From the NCBI GenBank assembly GCA_032718475.1, contig JAUCBJ010008063.1, positions 1 through 22,938 on the forward strand: a stretch of 22,938 nt of DNA. The letters run 5' to 3'. Positions 19,059-22,938 of the stretch are shown here, piece by piece. A program made the position numbers and the translations under genes. Within the stretch, counting starts at the first letter, position 1. Each line of letters opens with the position of its first letter. This DNA is from Nemertoderma westbladi (Eukaryota > Xenacoelomorpha > Nemertodermatida > Nemertodermatidae). The notes under the pieces were generated by a model. The model searched no databases. It was not told the DNA's origin and was given only the letters and a program-made list of their open reading frames with translations.

Positions 19059-21305
19059 TCAGATCAATTTCCTTCCCTTGTTTCGCTGAGGCGCCTTAAA
19101 ACCGTCCAACCCAGTCTTGTAGCTTTCTTTCTCAGCTATTAGCTCAGCCAAGTGATTTCTCTGTGCCTTCAGAAACACGTTGATAATTTTGTGTAAAAAT
19201 TTCGAGGAATGACTGGAGTGAATATCGCAAATTATTGATCTTGTATGCAAAGAATCTACTGGAAGCATTTGTAGGTACTGAAAGAGAACTTCGGCTGATA
19301 TGAATTTGTCATCTTTAATATTTTTTTGCAGGAATTTATATGCTAGTTCTAGGTTACCGAGGCAATTACAAACGAAGTTGACAAGATTTTGATGTGGAAT
19401 GGTTAAACCACCGCGATTTATATCATGTAGAAAGTGGCGAGATGACTCATTAGATGTAGACCCACTTCTTTTAGAATCGCTAATGATGTCATTTGTACCG
19501 TTTAAATTACAGTGTAGGCAGTTGACCCCTACTGTTTTCACAATCCATCCTGAGATGTATTCAACAATATCTAGAGATTCTTCATTGACAGTTAGACAAC
19601 GAAACTCATCTTCATCCACAAATTCAGACACTTCATCGAATAACAACGCGGCTTCATTGTGGAAATCTTTCTTCAACAGAAAGTCGGATACTTCGAGGTC
19701 TTCATCTATGATTAGTCGTATTGATAAAATTTTATTGGAGTTTAGAGCGTCTCGAAGAGCAATTAGAAACCGGCCACCAGACATTTGTCTATATTTAGAG
19801 TAATGTAACTCCAATGCATCGTCTCCAAGGACATGAGTGTTAAACAAGCTGTATCCCAGTTCCTCAAACACGAGTTTAAACACTTTCTCTGTATTGCGCA
19901 CAGTCAATAGGAGGGCGTTAAAGGTTTGAGGTGATAGACCTGGCTTTCCCGAATCTCGCCATGCCTCCACCCAATCGCCAAAGTATTTCAAGAAACTTCG
20001 TCTCTCAATCTGGTTTTTGTGGTGTGTCTCAGTATACATAGTGGATGTCTTCGGATTCCTAGTTTTGGTGTTCATAAATGCCCAAAATAACCTCATCAAT
20101 CGCACAAAATTTGCTGTCGGACTGTTTCTGTCAATATAATATCTCAGAGCACTCTCTGTACAATCGCTGTAAAGATTTAGCATAAGCTGAGTGTTTTGTT
20201 TTTTCTTCTGGACATGTAATGTCGAGAATGTTAGCTTGGGTGCTCGTCGTAAATGAGCGGTAGTATTATGAGAAGTGTCCAAACAATAAACTTCGGCCAC
20301 ATCACTAACCTTTGCTTCACTACCTGGTGAAAGTTCAATCGTATCATTCTTAAACTGCCACTTGAACTGTGGTAAAACAAAGATGCCTAGTTTGAACCAA
20401 TTATTCCTGGTATTCTTTAATAGATGGTTATAATCGAAGAGCGGAATGATACCTTGTAAAATTTCTGAATTGTCAAAATGCTTAAATATAGCATTAGCGT
20501 TTGTTGGTGAATTATCACTTGTCACCACTCGTGGCGATGTTTGGACTGATCTTAGGTTGCTGCAAACTTCTTCTAAGTTACTAATTATCTCCCGTCCTGT
20601 CATAGCGGTTGCAGTGGGTACAGATTTCACTACTAATGGTTGCCCATGACTCAGACCTCTAACCATAAAACTATTCAAAGATCCTATATCCGATTCTGTA
20701 ACACCACCTTGTGCAAAAACCGCCTCTTTCTGCAAGTGAATTTAGTCCAAATACACAACAACGTTTTTGTCCATCTTCATTTTCTGGAGAAGTTTGTATG
20801 AATCGATGGATCCTTTAGTTATTTTCTCCAAAACAGATAGACTAGGGAACTGAGGAAAGACAGACAAGAGTTCCTCGTAGGCTGCCTTACTTCTATATCT
20901 AATCATAAGTGCTTTCTTAATCAATGAAGGTTCGAAACGTAAAACCCGACGGCAATGCTTGTTTCTCACAAGGAAGCGGATGATTTCGTTATCATACTTT
21001 GGATCTTGATAGTTTTTTATTTCATTCATCAGTCTGTATAACACACTCTTGCATTTGACTTTTTCAAATCCGCAGAGCCTTCTATCCAAAAAACTGAAAT
21101 TTGATAATGGAATTGTACTCCCATTACGGTAAACATCAAAGACATCATGCGATACATTGATTATGTAGCTACATTCAGGTGCCTCTGGGAATGTTTCCGA
21201 AATACACATAGCTCCTTCTTTGCCATAGCAAAATATGCTTGCATTCCGATTGTTAAACACATCATCCTCTCTAAACCATTTGTTTATAGCTTGAGCATCC
21301 CAAGT
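19059..21305 (-). pseudogene. P-element transposase, catalytic exon with one in-frame stop
   Basis: The acceptor CTCATTTTGCAG precedes 21305 (phase 0). One frame runs to the TGA at 19059-19061, broken only by TAA at 20742-20744. The first part (TWDAQAINKWFREDDVF to KMDKNVVVYLD) includes FPQFPSLSVLEKITKG, then ends on the presumed first catalytic Asp (about residue 314). After the stop come SDNSPTN (about 391), FDYNHLLKNTRNNW (about 418), LGDDALELHYSKYRQMSGGR with the presumed catalytic Glu (about 626), EYISGWIV...CLHC and RGGLTIPHQNLVNF. These are hallmarks of P/THAP9 transposases: an RNase H fold split by a GTP-binding insertion. With the THAP exon the total is about 875 residues, close to human THAP9. 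Apart from the stop the frame looks intact. An alternative is that the stop lies in an intron ending TTCACTTGCAG, but the frame is the same on both sides. Confidence 0.85.
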
Positions 21306-21544
21306 CTGCAAAATGAGAAATATTGGTCTATATTCTATATACTCTATATATACTCTATCAAGGTTTCAAACGCGTAGACAGACAGACAGGCTCACCCCGC
21401 AGACAGACCGTGGAGAATAAGAACGATTACTAGTAAGCAGTATACTACGCATGCCAAATTTTTTAAAATTCCATGGTACTTTTGCAGTATCCGTCACACA
21501 TTTTCTGAAAATTGCCCCAATTGAAATGAAAATTGTTAAAATTG

Positions 21545-21896
21545 CTTGTATATAGTACGCCTTGATTATACACTATTCTAGATCATAAATAATACAAATA
21601 ATATAATGTTCTAGAACATATAGCTAGTTATTTTTCAAATTCAAAATAGCTAGTAATACAAAAAAAATTATTTATTTATATTATTTATTTTTTAGAAAAT
21701 TTATCTACCAAATTGGATATTTTTTTATATTTACTAGCTATTTTAAAATTAAAAAAAATGTTCTAGAACATTGTATTTTTTATTTTATTTACGTTCTAGA
21801 ATAGTATATAATACTTTTCTATAATTAATATTTAATAGATATCACCGCCCCCAGTTAACTCGATGGAATGGCCTTGTATATAGTACGCCTTGATTA
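21545..21896. repeat. Pair of 24-bp direct repeats
   Basis: CTTGTATATAGTACGCCTTG plus ATTA occurs at 21545-21568 and identically at 21873-21896, 328 bp apart. The first copy touches the left edge of the MITE. The second lies 62 bp beyond its right edge. Confidence 0.85.
21567..21810. mobile_element. Foldback MITE nested in P-element intron
   Basis: The left end TATACACTATTCTAGATC is inverted at the right end (reverse complement TATATACTATTCTAGAAC). The arms continue for about 90 bp with shared words AATGTTCTAGAACAT and AAAATAGCTAGTAA in the same order. The 244-bp unit has no coding capacity and is flanked by TA, consistent with a TA-duplicating family such as Tc1/mariner. Family assignment is tentative. 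Confidence 0.7.
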
Positions 21897-22170
21897 AAAG
21901 TACAAATTCCATATTAAGAAAAACATTCAGATCGTTAGCGCCCCTAGCGGCATACTGGTGCATTGATCCGAGACAGATGGTACAACTTACAAACGATTAC
22001 ATTGAATTGAATTGAATAAGCATCAATAGCAGCCGAGCAGAAGGCTCTCAAAAATTAACCGGACAGACACCGTTGCCTAATGATACCAGTACACTAAGGC
22101 TCGCCTTAGCGTACTTAGCTTACTTAAAATGGGTACTGAAATACTTTTTGTAAGTAACTGTCACACCCAC

Positions 22171-22551
22171 CAGTTGATCCAAGTCTCTAAATTTTGACTC
22201 TTGGTCCCTATCGAAGTCCTTTGTCAGTGTTATCCGGTTTGTTGGTTTTTTGCGTCTACCATAGAAGTTAACACGTTTAGAAAGTGTTGTTTCACTCTTC
22301 TCTGATCCTGGTAGATATAATGATGGCACAGCGGAATCTCTCAGCTCTTTTCTTTTAAATGGCTTAGCAATGAAGTCGCTTTGTGAAAAATGTCTCCAAC
22401 AGACACCAAAACTGTCGCAGGAAAACACCCCTGGCGTTCTCACTGCTTTAAGCCACTTGTCCCTAGTTGATGTGTCCTTGGGTATACAGTATACCGTAGC
22501 ACTAGGCCCGGCCCTCACCCCACAATTAGGTACACAACAAACACGAGGCAT
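22171..22551 (-). CDS. P-element transposase, THAP zinc-finger exon
   Basis: It starts at ATG 22551 and ends at the donor CAACTG|GTGGGT after 127 codons (phase 0, matching the next exon). The N-terminus MPRVCCVPNCGVR, then DKWLKAVR, GVCWRHFSQSDF and AVPSLYLP, gives the C2CH THAP pattern: C-x3/4-C, the invariant Trp, C-x2-H-F and the terminal AVPS motif. In P elements this domain binds DNA near the ends of the element. After the THAP domain comes a basic stretch (RVNFYGRRKKPTNR). The ATG is the only start before the C-C pair. This exon shows no damage. The frame would continue 16 codons past the donor if unspliced. Confidence 0.9.
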
Positions 22552-22809
22552 TCGTTATTAATTTATATACTGTACTGTAGGTAGGACAAGGTGTGTTTTA
22601 ATCTTAGCTATAGAGGTGTGGTATACAGTACTGTATGTTCTAATCTGATTTCGCACTGTCGTGTCGTTTAACCTTGTGAAATTGTATTGTACAACCAAGG
22701 CCTTCTAGAACTACAGTAATGCGTTGTATCACAGTTACTATGGAATTACTTAGCCAAGTAGTGTTGACGATATAGCGATTTAGATAGTGATGCACGCAAC
22801 AATTTAATC
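22552..22809 (-). promoter_or_regulatory. 5' leader/promoter region of the P-element transposase
   Basis: These 258 bp lie between the right TIR and the transposase ATG. No strong TATA box is clear, although TATATAAATT lies just before the ATG (22557-22566 on the listed strand). ACAGTA words recur. Promoter function is inferred from position only. Confidence 0.35.
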
Positions 22810-22938
22810 TCTGTTACCATGGCAACGAGATCGATGACCACCTATTTTTTTTTCAAAATTTTTATTCATGCATCGAGTACAATAGATTAAAGCAATAAAA
22901 AGAATGACTCGTGAAATCGGACATCTATCTGGTTCCGT
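22810..22938 (-). repeat. Right terminal inverted repeat of P element (tip cut by window)
   Basis: It is the reverse complement of 18751-18879 with about three mismatches and runs to the last base of the window. It contains the near-palindrome GTTACCATGGCAAC at 22813-22826. Confidence 0.95.
22813..22826. promoter_or_regulatory. X-box (RFX-type) motif in right TIR
   Basis: GTTACCATGGCAAC still fits the RFX half-site pattern GTNNCC...GGCAAC. It lies about 260 bp upstream of the transposase ATG and 112-125 bp from the window end, at the same depth as the left copy. Confidence 0.55.

Larger units (their letters stand above)
21306..22170 (-). other. Intron of the P-element transposase gene
   Basis: The donor CAACTG|GTGGGT and the acceptor CATTTTGCAG are both phase 0. 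It is 865 bp and AT-rich, containing a nested foldback element (21567-21810), a 24-bp direct repeat, and a short run of CAGA words at 21377-21393. Confidence 0.7.
18750..22938 (-). mobile_element. P-element-like (THAP) DNA transposon, nearly complete
   Basis: The element is bounded by long inverted repeats (18751-18879 and 22810-22938) and carries a split THAP-type P transposase gene on the minus strand. If it begins with CA like Drosophila P, the left tip is C at 18750 and the right tip is one base beyond the window. The 8-bp target duplication expected for P elements would then include TAAATATA (18742-18749), which cannot be checked. It is inserted in the intron upstream of exon A of the KY-like gene, in the same orientation. 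Length is about 4.19 kb, including a nested MITE. The near-identity of the repeats suggests recent activity, but the transposase has a nonsense codon. Confidence 0.9.

Noticed and set aside
19399-19803. 134-codon plus-strand frame inside the transposase region
   Set aside because: Antisense shadow of the P-element transposase, rich in serine from reverse-read codons.

Overview
The window looks like nuclear DNA of an invertebrate animal. It has short coding exons bounded by GT/AG splice sites, LINE and SINE debris, a THAP-type P-element transposon, and introns filled with minisatellites. I cannot name the species. The intronic minisatellites, one of which carries the splice donor, recall what I remember being described in amphioxus genes; this is a weak hint only.

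Layout. Positions 1-5400 hold two diverged copies (about 1-2386 and 2985-5396) of one non-coding, AT-rich repeat. Each copy carries an antisense tRNA-like Pol III promoter block and ends in a 48-nt palindrome. Positions 5400-6800 have no gene I can support. A 3' fragment of an RTE-like LINE lies at 6810-7069 (+). From 7184 to 18441 the minus strand carries eight exons (called A to H here, in transcript order) of one gene. It is a kyphoscoliosis peptidase (KY)/hillarin-like protein with two beta-rich KY C-terminal modules followed by a charged helical tail. All seven splice phases agree across the exons. Both ends of the gene lie outside what I can find. Its introns contain two opposed CR1/Jockey-like LINE fragments (7490-8795), an 8 x 53-bp array, a 5 x 86-bp array, a tRNA-SINE followed by an 11 x 63-bp array, and a roughly 98 x 33-bp array of 3.2 kb.

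The 33-bp array starts inside exon A. Because 33 is a multiple of 3, the reading frame stays open through the first 44 or so units. Nearly every unit carries an AG|GTRRGT-type 5' splice site in phase 0, which is the phase the next exon needs. The donor at the extreme edge of the array would instead give a stop at once. Exon A therefore appears to borrow its donor from the minisatellite, and any unit could serve. This is the most unusual feature of the window.

Positions 18750-22938 are an almost complete P-element-like transposon inserted upstream of exon A, on the same strand as the host gene. It has 129-bp terminal inverted repeats with about 3 differences, a THAP zinc-finger exon, an 865-bp intron holding a nested foldback MITE, and a long transposase exon interrupted by one in-frame TAA directly after the presumed first catalytic aspartate. 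Each inverted repeat contains an RFX-type X-box palindrome about 112-126 bp from the tip, where Drosophila P has its internal inverted repeats. The window ends at or one base short of the right tip, so the target-site duplication cannot be tested.
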